The notes under the pieces are model-generated. The model was not told the origin of the DNA. It saw only the letters and a list, made by a program, of their open reading frames with translations, and made no database searches. Below, piece after piece: positions 15,939-24,420 of a stretch of 40,048 nucleotides of DNA (position 1 is the stretch's first letter; each line of letters starts with the position of its first letter). The DNA comes from DATAEK01 sp036258055 (GTDB lineage: Bacteria; Acidobacteriota; Vicinamibacteria; Vicinamibacterales; 2-12-FULL-66-21). Position numbers and translations under genes: made by a program. The stretch covers positions 1 to 40,048 of the forward strand of contig DATAEK010000391.1 in the NCBI GenBank assembly GCA_036258055.1. The letters run 5' to 3'.

Positions 15939-16910
15939 ATGCACATCACTTCTCGAGTCGCGCTCACGATCGCAATCGGCGTCGGTGCCGCCGCTCCGGC
16001 CTCGGCGCAACGCCTGCCATTCGAGCGATCGATGGATGTGACCGGCGTAGCAAAGCTCGATGTCTCGACGATTCGGGGCAAGATCGAGGTGACTGCCGGC
16101 GACACGGGCCGCGTAACCATTACCGGCGCCGTGACGGTTCGGGTAGGGTTCGACGTCCCCGCAAATGCCGTGGAGATCGCCCACAGGATCGCCGACCATC
16201 CTCCTGTCGAACGCGAAGGAAACACGATCCGTCTGCGCCCGCCCGCCGACGCGACCGACCGTCGCGCCGTGACCGTGAACTATCTGGTGCGGGTGCCTCC
16301 AAACACTGAGGTGGTCACGCAGAGCGATTCGGGAGCGACGTCGGTGAGCGGCGTCAAAGGCCCGATCAACGTTCGCACCCAGTCGGGAGCGATCGATCTT
16401 GGCCGGCTTGGAGGCGCCGCGACGGTAACCACCGGATCGGGCGCGGTAACCGTGGACGGCGTCGCCGGCCCGCTGACCGTCACGACGAGCAGCAGCGCCT
16501 TTACTGGGCGCGGTCTCGCAGGCAGCCTCCGCAGCGACACGGGCAGTGGTGCCGTCGATGCCACGTTGACCGGTGACGGAGATGTCGAAGTCAAAACGGG
16601 TTCGAGTGCGATCAGACTGACCGGCGTTCGAGGCGCGCTCACGACCTCCACGCAAAGCGGTCGCGTGATCGTACAGGGCGCTCCAACCCGGCCGTGGACT
16701 GCGACGACCGGTTCGAGCAGCGTCGAGTTCTCCGTGACAGGCGCCGGCTTCAACGTCGATGCATCGAGCCGATCGGGATCCATCAAGATCGAGGGATCCC
16801 CCGTGCAGGGGTCCGTATCCAAAGACAAGGTCATTGGGACCGTTCGCGGCGGCGGTCCGGTCCTTCGCGTAACAACGGGGAGCGGCGCCATCAGGATCAA
16901 GGTCGGCTGA
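15939..16910 (+). CDS. Secreted DUF4097-type beta-strand repeat protein
   Basis: 323 residues. A signal peptide ends near residue 23 ('APASA|Q'). The rest is a right-handed beta-helix-like series of short repeats alternating 'SGAVxVxGVxG' with 'VTTGSGA/SSSAF', for example 'TQSGAIDLGRLGG', 'TTGSGAVTVDGVAG', 'KTGSSAIRLTGVRG' and 'TTGSGAIRIKVG'. This is the DUF4097 'adhesin-like' domain. It would sit in the periplasm or on the surface. Genes of this type are often in envelope-stress units with ECF sigma factors; here it leads a run of three exported-protein genes with the cytochrome and His-rich protein, though the 128-base gap to the next gene leaves co-transcription open. Confidence 0.85.
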   Translation: MHITSRVALTIAIGVGAAAPASAQRLPFERSMDVTGVAKLDVSTIRGKIEVTAGDTGRVTITGAVTVRVGFDVPANAVEIAHRIADHPPVEREGNTIRLRPPADATDRRAVTVNYLVRVPPNTEVVTQSDSGATSVSGVKGPINVRTQSGAIDLGRLGGAATVTTGSGAVTVDGVAGPLTVTTSSSAFTGRGLAGSLRSDTGSGAVDATLTGDGDVEVKTGSSAIRLTGVRGALTTSTQSGRVIVQGAPTRPWTATTGSSSVEFSVTGAGFNVDASSRSGSIKIEGSPVQGSVSKDKVIGTVRGGGPVLRVTTGSGAIRIKVG

Positions 16911-17038
16911 CCTCGTCCCGCCGTGATGGTAGGACCATTCGTGTCGAGCTGCACCCGGCTCTGCCTGCCTGGCCGCGAACCCACGGTATACTCGGAAGAG
17001 AGGTCTGCGCTGTTTGTCATGGCTGGGCGCGAGCATTC

Positions 17039-17665
17039 GTGAAGCACACCATCCGCGCGCTCCTGATCCTGATCGTCCTGGCGGCCGTCGTCGGCGGCCT
17101 CGTCGCGTATACGATTGTGCGGCGCGGGATCAGCACACGCGCGGAGCCCAGCCGGGTCGAAGCCGTCATGGCTCGGACGATGCGCAGCTTGGCCACACCG
17201 CAGGCGGTAAAGTCGCGCCCGAATCCGGTACCGCGGACTGACGAGGTCGTGACAGGAGCTATGGAGCACTTCGCCGACCACTGTGCGACGTGCCATGGTA
17301 ATGACGGCGGCGGCGATACGGAGATAGGGCGCGGACTCTACCCGAGGGCTCCAGACATGCGCGCCACCGCAACCCAGTCGCTCTCCGACGGCGAGCTCTT
17401 CTCGATCATCGAGAACGGTATCCGCCTGACGGGAATGCCTGGCTGGGGGACTGGGACAGCGGAAGGGGAGCGTGAAAGCTGGGCGCTCGTACACTTCATC
17501 CGTCACCTGCCGGCGCTCACGCCGGAGGAAATCGAGCGGATGGAAGCGCTGAATCCGAAGACTGCGGACCAATTGAAGGAAGAAGAAGAAACGCGCCAGT
17601 TCCTCGAGGGGGGAAACCCGGCGTCAGCCCCCGCGAAGACGCCGGCACACAAGCACGACAAGTAA
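17039..17665 (+). CDS. Membrane-anchored c-type cytochrome
   Basis: 208 residues starting at a GTG (17039); no in-frame ATG lies before the membrane helix, and the ATG at 17019 is out of frame. An uncleaved N-terminal helix (residues 6-26) anchors it. The single heme motif is C82-A-T-C85-H86 in 'HCATCHGNDGGGD', with M133 ('TGMPGWG') as the likely second heme ligand. The C-terminal tail is acidic, then Pro/Ala/Lys rich. It would carry electrons on the periplasmic side of the membrane. The partner is unknown; the exported molybdenum hydroxylase in this window has no FAD subunit and needs such an acceptor, but that link is speculative. Confidence 0.88.
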   Translation: MKHTIRALLILIVLAAVVGGLVAYTIVRRGISTRAEPSRVEAVMARTMRSLATPQAVKSRPNPVPRTDEVVTGAMEHFADHCATCHGNDGGGDTEIGRGLYPRAPDMRATATQSLSDGELFSIIENGIRLTGMPGWGTGTAEGERESWALVHFIRHLPALTPEEIERMEALNPKTADQLKEEEETRQFLEGGNPASAPAKTPAHKHDK

Positions 17666-17687
17666 TCACGGTCGGAGGAATGGCTTT

Positions 17688-18047
17688 ATGACTTCAGCGC
17701 GTAGAGGACACATGACGAAGCGAATTGCTGCACTATTTGCCACGGTCGCGGTGCTGACCCTCGGGATCGGCGCACGCCTGCTCGCACACGAGGGCCACGA
17801 TCACAAAGTCATGGGCACGGTCACGAGCGCTGCAGCGGACAAGGTCGTGGTCAAGGACACGACCGGCAAGGACGTGACCGTCCAGGTAACCAAGGATACG
17901 AAGGTCAAGGCCAAACAGGCGATCAAGGTCGAGCAGATCAAGCCCGGTACACGCGTCGTGATCACGGCGCTCATGGACAAGGACAAGTCCATGAAGGCGA
18001 AGTTGATTGAAGTCGGCGTCGCACCTGCGACAACGGCGGGGAAGTAG
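17688..18047 (+). CDS. Small periplasmic protein with His-rich N-terminus and DUF5666-like beta domain
   Basis: 119 residues from the ATG at 17688, which has a strong GGAGGAA site; an ATG at 17712 is an alternative. After the signal peptide the mature protein begins 'HEGHDHKVMG', a cluster of three His, one Glu, one Asp and one Met suited to binding Cu, Zn or Ni. The following 80 or so residues form an all-beta domain ('GTVTSAAADKVVVKDTTGKDVTVQVTKDT'-style strands) resembling DUF5666/OB-fold proteins. No cysteines are present. The family function is not known; metal binding is an inference from composition. It follows the cytochrome gene by 22 bases. Confidence 0.72.
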   Translation: MTSARRGHMTKRIAALFATVAVLTLGIGARLLAHEGHDHKVMGTVTSAAADKVVVKDTTGKDVTVQVTKDTKVKAKQAIKVEQIKPGTRVVITALMDKDKSMKAKLIEVGVAPATTAGK

Positions 18048-18052
18048 GACGC

Positions 18053-18070
18053 GCGGCCGGCAAGGGCCGC
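18053..18070. terminator. GC hairpin between convergent genes
   Basis: GCGGCC-GGCAAG-GGCCGC lies between the ends of the His-rich protein gene (+) and the YciI gene (-). There is no T run on either side, so it is at best a weak bidirectional terminator. Confidence 0.35.
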
Positions 18071-18087
18071 GGCGCCCTACGCGCTCC

Positions 18088-18516
18088 TCACTGCTTCTTC
18101 GCGATCTCGGCTCGCATCCGCTCCTCGGCCTGGCGTAGCTCCGGCGTGAATTCCTTGCCGAAGTCGTCCGCCTCGAACACCTGCCTGATTTCGATATCCG
18201 ATTCGATTCCAGGGAACGGATTCGGACAGCGCTTCACCCACTCGATGGCTTCTTCCTTGGACTTCACCTGAAACAGCCAGTAACCGGCGATCAGCTCTTT
18301 CGTTTCCGTGAACGGCCCGTCAATCACGGTCCGCTTGTCGCCGCTGAAGCGCACGCGTGCACCCTTGGAGCTGGGCTGCAACCCTTCAGCGGCCAGCAGA
18401 ACGCCGGCTTTCACCAGCTCTTCGTTGAATCTGCTCATGTCGGCGAGCAACTTTTCGCTCGGGAGAACCCCGGCTTCAGACTCCTTGGTCGCTTTCACGA
18501 TCACCATGAATCTCAT
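18088..18516 (-). CDS. YciI family protein (DGPF domain)
   Basis: 142 residues from the ATG at 18516 ('MRFMVIVKATKESEAG'); an ATG two codons upstream (18522) is equally possible because AAGGAG lies at 18527-18532. Family marks are the ferredoxin-like fold with 'FNEELVKAGVLLAAEGLQPS', 'VIDGPFTETKELIAGYWLFQV', 'EEAIEWVKRCP' and 'IEIRQVFEADDFG'. Acidobacterial and actinobacterial genomes often pair YciI/DGPF genes with ECF sigma factors; none adjoins it here. It lies 120 bases downstream of the PadR-ADOP operon on the same strand. Function unknown; probably a small cytoplasmic enzyme or binding protein. Confidence 0.88.
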   Translation of the reverse strand: MRFMVIVKATKESEAGVLPSEKLLADMSRFNEELVKAGVLLAAEGLQPSSKGARVRFSGDKRTVIDGPFTETKELIAGYWLFQVKSKEEAIEWVKRCPNPFPGIESDIEIRQVFEADDFGKEFTPELRQAEERMRAEIAKKQ

Positions 18517-18642
18517 CGTCATCCAACTCCTTGAACGGTTGCGGTCGGCCCCTCGCCGCCCCGCCCTCTGTCCATACGTCGATTGACGTTCTTCGGGATC
18601 GACAACGCTCTGCACGAGCTTGACGCCCGCGGCGGGCAGGAA

Positions 18643-21381
18643 TTACTCGTACTTCAAGGCCGTCGTCGGATCAACGCGGAGGGCGCGTCCCAGAGGCACG
18701 AGGCAGGCGACAATCCCAACCATCGCGAGCAGCAGCGAAACGGCAATGAATGTCGCCGGATCGGTTGGCGTGATCTGATAGAGCTGCAATTTGATGAGGC
18801 CGGTAGCGGCCAAGGCCATTGCCAGGCCGGCCGTCAGCCCGATCGCGATCAGCCGGAGCGCGCCGAGGCCGATGAGCGACGCGATCTGGCGCGCGCCCGC
18901 GCCGAGCGCGATTCGCACGCCGAGCTCGTGGTAGCGCTGCGCCACGGCGTATGCCATGACCCCGTAGGTGCCCATCCCGGCGAGAAGCGTTGCGGCAGCG
19001 GCAAAGATTGCCAGCGCCACGGTGTACGAACGGCGCGGGTGCAGTTGGGCATCGAGCTGATCGGCCAAGGGGCCGACGTTGGCAAGAGCACGATTCGGAT
19101 CGACCTCGGCGACGGCGCGCCGAACATCTGGCGCGACGTTTCCCGGTGAACCTGAAGTCCGTGCGAGAAACGTCATCTGGCCAAACATGTTGAGCCACGG
19201 CCCCCGGTATCGTGAAGGCTGCTGCAGATACGACGCGTAGATGACGGGCTCGCCGCCGGTCTGCGTGCGTCGGATCGGCACATCACGAACGACGCCGACG
19301 ACCTCGCGCGGACGCTCGTCGGGAACGATGTCGAGAGAAAAGCGCTTGCCGATCGGATCCTCGCCTGGCCAGAAGCGCCGCGCGGCCGTCTCGTTGACGA
19401 CCGCAACCCAGGGAGCAGAGCTCGTGTCCCGATCATTGAAGTCACGGCCCGCCACGAGAGGAACACGCAGCGTGCCGAACAGGTTGGGGGTCACAAGAAA
19501 GTAGCTCGCCGTAAGAGCGCTGAGATCGCCCGACGACGATGGTGCGCGGCCTTCGAGCGTCACGGTCATCTCGGGGACGATGATGCTGTTCAGATGCGGA
19601 TAGGAAATGCCGGCGACCGCCTCGATCGTGGGCACGCGCCGCAGGCGGTCGTACACGCGCTGCAACCCGGTCGACGGTGACTGCGTGATCTCGAAGTACG
19701 GGAAACCGTTGTAGGACCCAATCAAGTTCGTGTATTCGACTCCTGGGATTCGATAGTCGAAGGTCAGGAGTAGGTCAGCGTCGAAGGTCAGATCCCGTTG
19801 AGCGAGACGGACGAAGCTGTTGGCGACGAGTCCGGCGCCGACCAGGAGCACGAGCGCCAGTGCGATTTGCGCGGCGGCAAACGCTCCCCAGACCGGAGGC
19901 CGTGACTGATCCGTTCCACCGCCGGCCTCTCCGCCGCTCCTGAGCGACAACAGGTTGCGGCGCGATCCGACCAACGCCGGCGTGAGACCGACCGCGATCC
20001 CCACGACAGCGGACAGACCGATCATCAACGCCACCATCCGCGCGTTCATCGAGACATGGGTGATCGCGAGTGCCCCCGGCGCGGGGAACGTTGACGTCAA
20101 GGCGCGAACGCCCCATCGCGCGACAACCATTCCAAGCGCGCCACCGATGAACGCCAGCAACAGACTCTCCGTGACGAGTTGCCGGACGATGCGCTCACGC
20201 CTGGCGCCGAGGGCAAACCGCATCGCCATCTCTGAACGCCGCGTGGTGCCGCGCGCCAGCAGCAGCCCCGCCACGTTCACACACGCCGTGGTCAGCAACA
20301 GCGCCACCGCCGCCTCCATCGTCAGGAACGGCGTCGCAGTCCAGCCGAAGAGCGCTTCGCGGACGGGCCGCACGCGAAGACCCCAGCCTTTGTGACGTTC
20401 GGGAAAATCCACGGCGAGCTGAGCGGCGACGGCCGAGAGGCTGGCCTCGGCTTGCGCAATGCTTACTCCCGCCTTCAGACGTCCGGTCACGACGAAGTAG
20501 CGCGCGGAGCCTCGCGCTTGAATCGGGTTGATCGGCAGGGGCGCCCAGTACTGAGTGCGCTCGTCCGGGTACCGAAAGGCCGGCGGCATCACGCCGATGA
20601 CGGTGCACAACACCCCGTTCGCGCGAATCTGCCGCCCGAGGATCTTCGGATCGCCGGCGAACCGATGCTGCCAGAGCCGATGGCTGAGGATCAGGACGGC
20701 GGCCGGCCGGTCGGGCCGTGCCTCGTCGTCGGTGAACAGGCGCCCGATGGCAGGCTGCACGCCGAGCGTCTCGAAGAGGGAGGGCGTGAACAGCTGACCG
20801 TAGATTCGCTCTGGAAAACCGTTCGCTTCGTCGCCGAAGTCGCGCTCGTCCACGAGGGACGCGCCGAGCGTCTCGAACCCATCGGCGCGCTCCTTCCACG
20901 CGATGTAGTCCGGCAGTGACGCGTTGGCCACGCGCGCCGGGGCATCGAGCGGAACCGTTTTTACCACGACGAGTCGGCGGTCGTCGGGGAACGGCAGCAA
21001 TTGATGCCGCAGCGCATCCATCACGCCGAGCAGCGCGCCGTTGGCGCCGATCCCGAGCGCCAGCGATGCGACTGCGACACTTGTCAACGCCGGCGTCTGT
21101 CGCAGCATCCGCAGCCCGTATCGCAGATCCTGATGCGCATCGTGGACCCACGTCACGCGGCGCTCGTCGCGAATCTGCTCTTCGAGCACGGTGACGTTGC
21201 CGAGCGCCAGCCGCGCCGCGCGGCGCGCCTCCGCGGCCGGCATCCCGCTCGCGAGGTGCTCCGCGACGAGCTGATCGAAATGAAATGCCAGCTCGCGTGC
21301 GGCCTCGCGGTCCAGCGCGTCGTGCTTCCAAATCGAATCCATGCGGTGACGCCAGATGCGAAGCAGCCGCGCGAAGCTCAT
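18643..21381 (-). CDS. ABC transporter permease, ADOP 3 with N-terminal prefix domain, PadR-linked
   Basis: 912 residues, about 95 longer than ADOP 1 and 2. The extra N-terminus (about residues 1-80, with 'LDREAARELAFHFDQLVAEHLASGM' and 'EARRAARLALGNVTVLEEQIRD') is the cytoplasmic permease-prefix domain found in PadR-linked ADOPs. The usual double permease follows: first helix at about 98-120 ('SVAVASLALGIGANGALLGVMDALR'), a MacB-like periplasmic domain, helices near 355-380, 410-435, 455-478 and 500-525, a second periplasmic domain, and last helices near 785-808, 835-860 and 870-895. It starts one base after the PadR stop, so the two genes form one operon. Confidence 0.93.
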   Translation of the reverse strand: MSFARLLRIWRHRMDSIWKHDALDREAARELAFHFDQLVAEHLASGMPAAEARRAARLALGNVTVLEEQIRDERRVTWVHDAHQDLRYGLRMLRQTPALTSVAVASLALGIGANGALLGVMDALRHQLLPFPDDRRLVVVKTVPLDAPARVANASLPDYIAWKERADGFETLGASLVDERDFGDEANGFPERIYGQLFTPSLFETLGVQPAIGRLFTDDEARPDRPAAVLILSHRLWQHRFAGDPKILGRQIRANGVLCTVIGVMPPAFRYPDERTQYWAPLPINPIQARGSARYFVVTGRLKAGVSIAQAEASLSAVAAQLAVDFPERHKGWGLRVRPVREALFGWTATPFLTMEAAVALLLTTACVNVAGLLLARGTTRRSEMAMRFALGARRERIVRQLVTESLLLAFIGGALGMVVARWGVRALTSTFPAPGALAITHVSMNARMVALMIGLSAVVGIAVGLTPALVGSRRNLLSLRSGGEAGGGTDQSRPPVWGAFAAAQIALALVLLVGAGLVANSFVRLAQRDLTFDADLLLTFDYRIPGVEYTNLIGSYNGFPYFEITQSPSTGLQRVYDRLRRVPTIEAVAGISYPHLNSIIVPEMTVTLEGRAPSSSGDLSALTASYFLVTPNLFGTLRVPLVAGRDFNDRDTSSAPWVAVVNETAARRFWPGEDPIGKRFSLDIVPDERPREVVGVVRDVPIRRTQTGGEPVIYASYLQQPSRYRGPWLNMFGQMTFLARTSGSPGNVAPDVRRAVAEVDPNRALANVGPLADQLDAQLHPRRSYTVALAIFAAAATLLAGMGTYGVMAYAVAQRYHELGVRIALGAGARQIASLIGLGALRLIAIGLTAGLAMALAATGLIKLQLYQITPTDPATFIAVSLLLAMVGIVACLVPLGRALRVDPTTALKYE

Positions 21382-21382
21382 G

Positions 21383-21712
21383 TCAGGCTCGCTTGAGGAC
21401 GAGACGCACGGCGGACGACAGCCGATTCCAGTTCTCCTGCTCGCGATCGAGTTGCCGCCGGCCGTCGCGCGTGAGCGAGTAGAACTTGGCGCTGCGCCCG
21501 AGATCGGTGTCCTTCCAGACCGCGGTGATCCAGCCCTGATGCTCGAGGCGAGTAAGCGCGGGGTAGAGCGATCCCTGCTGAACCGACAGCACGTCGTCCG
21601 AGAGCTGCTGGATCCGTTTCGAGATGGCCCAGCCGTGCAGCGGCTCGCGCGCGATGGTCTTGAGAATGAGCAGGTCGACCGTACCCTGGAGCAGATCGGA
21701 TGGTTTCGGCAT
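21383..21712 (-). CDS. PadR family transcriptional regulator
   Basis: 109 residues from the ATG at 21712 ('MPKPSDLLQGTVDLLILKTI'); an upstream TTG would add only four residues. It is a winged-helix PadR domain with the family's 'LHGWAISKRIQQ', 'VQQGSLYPALTRLEHQGWI' and 'RSAKFYSLTRDGRRQLDRE' segments, and is short, as usual for the ADOP-linked subgroup. The start lies only about 12 bases past the predicted -10 element, so the transcript would have almost no leader. It likely represses its own operon through the direct repeats upstream (21727-21776), which also overlie the promoter of the divergent redoxin operon. Confidence 0.93.
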   Translation of the reverse strand: MPKPSDLLQGTVDLLILKTIAREPLHGWAISKRIQQLSDDVLSVQQGSLYPALTRLEHQGWITAVWKDTDLGRSAKFYSLTRDGRRQLDREQENWNRLSSAVRLVLKRA

Positions 21713-21717
21713 GGCGC

Positions 21718-21752
21718 TTGACAAGCATACCTAGACTATCGACAATTCTCAA
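21718..21752. promoter_or_regulatory. Overlapping divergent promoters (PadR-ADOP and redoxin operons)
   Basis: Rightward: TTGACA (21718-21723), 17-base spacer, GACAAT (21741-21746), pointing to the redoxin gene. Leftward: TTGAGA (21752-21747), 17-base spacer, TATGCT (21729-21724), pointing to PadR. The two promoters occupy the same DNA face to face, so polymerase can use only one at a time, and the first operator repeat lies inside both. Confidence 0.65.
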
Positions 21753-21776
21753 CGCGATACCTAGACTATCGACAAT
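21727..21776. promoter_or_regulatory. Twin 20-bp direct repeats, candidate PadR operator
   Basis: The 20-base sequence atacctagactatcgacaat occurs at 21727-21746 and again, identically, at 21757-21776. The 30-bp period (about three helix turns) puts both copies on one face of the DNA. Copy 1 fills the spacers of both divergent promoters; copy 2 covers the start of the rightward transcript and the region upstream of the leftward -35. Confidence 0.75.
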
Positions 21777-21803
21777 CACGTGCGGCTTCGGCGCGCCCCT
21801 TCG

Positions 21804-22376
21804 ATGCCCATGACCGTGATTCGGCGGCTATGCCTGACACTCGCCACTGGCGTGATGATGCTCGTACCCGCGCAGTTGCGCGATCTCGACGGCCATCCGG
21901 TGAATCTCTTTGCGCCAGCAGGCACGGCCGGCCTCCTGCTGTTCGTCTCCAGCGATTGCCCGATCTCGAACGGTTACGCACCGGAGATTCAGCGCGTCTG
22001 CGGTGATTACGCGGCAAAGGCCGTCCGGTGCTCGCTGGTGTACGAGGATCTGCGCATCGACACCGCAGGGGTGCGAACCCATCTTGCGGAGTATCGATAC
22101 TCCGGCATGCAAGCCGTCATCGACGCGGACGGAGCGGTTGCGCGCCGCGCCGGCGCGTCGGTGACACCACAGGCCGTCGTCGTCGACGCGGCGCAACACG
22201 TGCGCTATCGCGGCCGCATCGATAACCTCTACGCAGCGCTTGGCCAGCCGCGACAAAAGGCGACCGTTCACGATTTGCGGGATGCCCTCGATGCCATCCT
22301 CGACGGCCGCTCAGTCGCGACGCCTGAAACTGAAGCGCTCGGCTGCTTCATCACCCACGCAAAGGACACACCATGA
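21804..22376 (+). CDS. Secreted redoxin-like (thioredoxin-fold) protein
   Basis: 190 residues from the ATG at 21804 (ATG 21810 and GTG 21780 are alternatives; none has a clear ribosome site). A signal peptide ends near residue 23. The thioredoxin-like fold has the peroxidatic-type motif 'SSDCPISNGYAPEI' (C52-P-I-S), a second Cys at 66, 'SVTPQAVVVDA' (the cis-Pro strand) and 'YRGRIDNLY'. Proteins with C-P-I-S-N often stand next to heme-copper oxygenase genes in Acidobacteria and Planctomycetes. Here the stop overlaps the next start (ATGA), so it is coupled to the cytochrome-monooxygenase. It probably handles thiol redox or copper loading in the periplasm; this is an inference. Confidence 0.85.
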   Translation: MPMTVIRRLCLTLATGVMMLVPAQLRDLDGHPVNLFAPAGTAGLLLFVSSDCPISNGYAPEIQRVCGDYAAKAVRCSLVYEDLRIDTAGVRTHLAEYRYSGMQAVIDADGAVARRAGASVTPQAVVVDAAQHVRYRGRIDNLYAALGQPRQKATVHDLRDALDAILDGRSVATPETEALGCFITHAKDTP

Positions 22377-23776
22377 GATCCGCCGGGCTGGTCACTCTGT
22401 TGGCGTCGGCCCTGCTGGCGCGCGCCGTCGCGTCCAGGCCGGTCGCACCCAGGGTCACGTTTACCGAGTCGATCGCCCCAATCGTGTTCGCCAATTGCGT
22501 CACGTGCCATCGCCCGGGAGAGGCTGCGCCCTTCTCGCTCATCTCGTACGAGGACGTGATGAAACGGGGCGAGCTGATCGTGAAGGTCACGCAGTCGCGC
22601 TACATGCCACCCTGGAGAGCGGCTCATGGCTACGGCGAGTTCAAAGATGAGCGCCGCCTCACCGACGACCAGATTGCGACGATCGCGGCCTGGGTCAAGG
22701 AGGGCATGCCGCGAGGCGACGCGGCGAAGATGCCGAAGCTGCCGGAGTTCGCGGACGGCTGGCAGCTTGGCAAGCCCGACTTGATCCTCGAAATGCCCGA
22801 GGGCTTCGACGTGCCGGCCAGCGGCCCGGACGTGTACCGCAACTTCGCGCTGCCGACGGGCATCACGGAGGACCGGTGGGTGCGCGCGGTCGAGTACCGG
22901 CCGAGCTCGCGGCGCGTGGTGCACCACGCGCTCTTCGGGTTCATCCGCGGCGGTGCGGTCACGGACATCGCCGGATCCGACGGTCAACCCGGATTCCGCG
23001 GGCTCGCACCGGTCGCATTCTTTCCGGGGTTCGCGCCGGCGGGTGAGCTGGGCGGCTGGGCAGTCGGCGCGACACCGCGGTTTCAACCCGACGGGCTGTC
23101 GATGGCGCTGCCGAAGAATTCGGATTTCGTCCTGCAGCTCCATTTCCATCCCACCGGCAAACCTGAGACGGAGCGGTCACGCGTGGGCCTTTACTTTGCC
23201 GACACCCCGCCTGATCGCAAGCTGATGACGCCGGGCGTGCCCGGGCTCTTCGGACTCCTGGCCAACATCGACATCCCGCCCGGTGAGAAGAACTACACCA
23301 TCGATGGACACCTCACGCTGCAGGCCGACATGCGCGTGTACGGCGCGGACGCACACGCCCACTATCTCGGAAAAGAAATGAAAGCCACGGCCACGCTGCC
23401 GGATGGCAGCACCCGGCCGCTTCTCTGGATCACCGACTGGGACTTCAACTGGCAGGATCGCTACATCTACAAGGAACCCATTCTGCTGCCGAAGGGAACG
23501 AAGATCGACGTCACGATCTCGTACGACAACTCCGCCGAGAACCCGCGCAACCCGAACAGCCCACCGAAACGCGTGTTATGGGGCGTGCAGTCGCTCGACG
23601 AGATGGGCATCGTGCGTTTCCAGATGGCGGTGGCGAACAAAGAAGACGAGCCGGCCGTGCAGGCGTTCATGGTCGCTGCCGTAAAAGCCGCGATCAGTCA
23701 GGCGGTCAAGGACGGCACGCTGAAACGACTCGCCGAAGAGCAGAGAAAGCTGAAAGGCGGCGGCGGGGATCGATGA
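22373..23776 (+). CDS. Secreted heme c / copper type II monooxygenase-like protein
   Basis: 467 residues. A signal peptide (to about residue 21) is followed by a short cytochrome c domain with C42-V-T-C45-H46 and a probable axial Met ('RYMPPW', M78). A large C-terminal part resembles the copper type II ascorbate-dependent monooxygenase fold, with potential copper ligands H184/H185 ('VVHHALFGF'), H257/H259 ('LQLHFHPTGK'), H328/H330 ('DAHAHYLGKEM') and M336. The known family (peptidylglycine/dopamine hydroxylases) inserts one oxygen atom into C-H bonds, with copper sites of three His and two His plus one Met. A fused heme could supply electrons in place of ascorbate. Substrate unknown. A hairpin follows the stop. 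Confidence 0.85.
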   Translation: MRSAGLVTLLASALLARAVASRPVAPRVTFTESIAPIVFANCVTCHRPGEAAPFSLISYEDVMKRGELIVKVTQSRYMPPWRAAHGYGEFKDERRLTDDQIATIAAWVKEGMPRGDAAKMPKLPEFADGWQLGKPDLILEMPEGFDVPASGPDVYRNFALPTGITEDRWVRAVEYRPSSRRVVHHALFGFIRGGAVTDIAGSDGQPGFRGLAPVAFFPGFAPAGELGGWAVGATPRFQPDGLSMALPKNSDFVLQLHFHPTGKPETERSRVGLYFADTPPDRKLMTPGVPGLFGLLANIDIPPGEKNYTIDGHLTLQADMRVYGADAHAHYLGKEMKATATLPDGSTRPLLWITDWDFNWQDRYIYKEPILLPKGTKIDVTISYDNSAENPRNPNSPPKRVLWGVQSLDEMGIVRFQMAVANKEDEPAVQAFMVAAVKAAISQAVKDGTLKRLAEEQRKLKGGGGDR

Positions 23777-23777
23777 C

Positions 23778-23799
23778 CCGGGAAGAGAAGACTTCCCGG
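23778..23799 (+). terminator. Hairpin directly after the heme-copper gene
   Basis: CCGGGAAG-AGAAGA-CTTCCCGG, a perfect 8-bp stem two bases after the stop codon, with no T run. It could end or attenuate transcription, or protect the mRNA end. Confidence 0.45.
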
Positions 23800-23897
23800 A
23801 TCGGCAAAGGCGGGCGGACTCAGGGCTTGCCGCGACGCCATTGAGGTCGCCGGACACAGACGTCGTCGTAAAAACCCTTGTGGTAAGCTGCGACGTG

Positions 23898-24281
23898 ATG
23901 GGCAGGATGCGGCGGGCGCTCACGCGTGTGGCAACCGGCTGGCTGGTGTGCCACATCTGCCTGCTCGCGTTGACCCCGAGCGTGCCCTGCAAGAGCCTTC
24001 AGCCTCGCACCGCTGAAGCGAGTTGTACTTGTACCCACGCCGAGGGGCCCGTGTGCCCCATGCACCGGCCGAGCGCCACCGCCGATCCGCAAGGCTGCTC
24101 GTGCCGCGGCGCGACGGATCCGCCGGCGATTGCGCTGGCGTCGCTCATCGGTCCCTCCGCAGTTCTTCCGACCGTCGTGTCGACCATCGTTCCGATCACC
24201 ACACCCTCGACGCTCATGAGCGCCTTCGCCCCCTCGACCAACGTGGCGCTCGTGCCCGACGCTCCACCTCCGCGCGTCTGA
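23898..24281 (+). CDS. Small exported Cys/His-rich protein of unknown function
   Basis: 127 residues from the ATG at 23898 (ATG 23907 is possible). A signal-like hydrophobic stretch spans about residues 12-30. After it, eight cysteines occur within the first 70 residues, including C-T-C-T-H (43-47), C-P-M-H (53-56) and C-S-C (67-69). These resemble metal, especially copper, coordination sites. The C-terminal half is Ala/Pro/Ser/Thr rich with hydrophobic segments and may be a second membrane or disordered part. It sits between the heme-copper enzyme and a beta-propeller that also has a Cys cluster. I do not recognise the family; coding potential is supported by the conserved-looking motif and position. 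Confidence 0.6.
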   Translation: MGRMRRALTRVATGWLVCHICLLALTPSVPCKSLQPRTAEASCTCTHAEGPVCPMHRPSATADPQGCSCRGATDPPAIALASLIGPSAVLPTVVSTIVPITTPSTLMSAFAPSTNVALVPDAPPPRV

Positions 24282-24420
24282 ACGCCACTCTTCTACAGTC
24301 AGCCGGCATTGGCCGGGGCGAACGATGACGCCGCAATTTCGGCGCCGCAAGCACATTAGCGCCGACGTTCGGCCAGATCACCGCCGTTGGTGACATGAGA
24401 CAGATGCAACTGGGGGAGAG

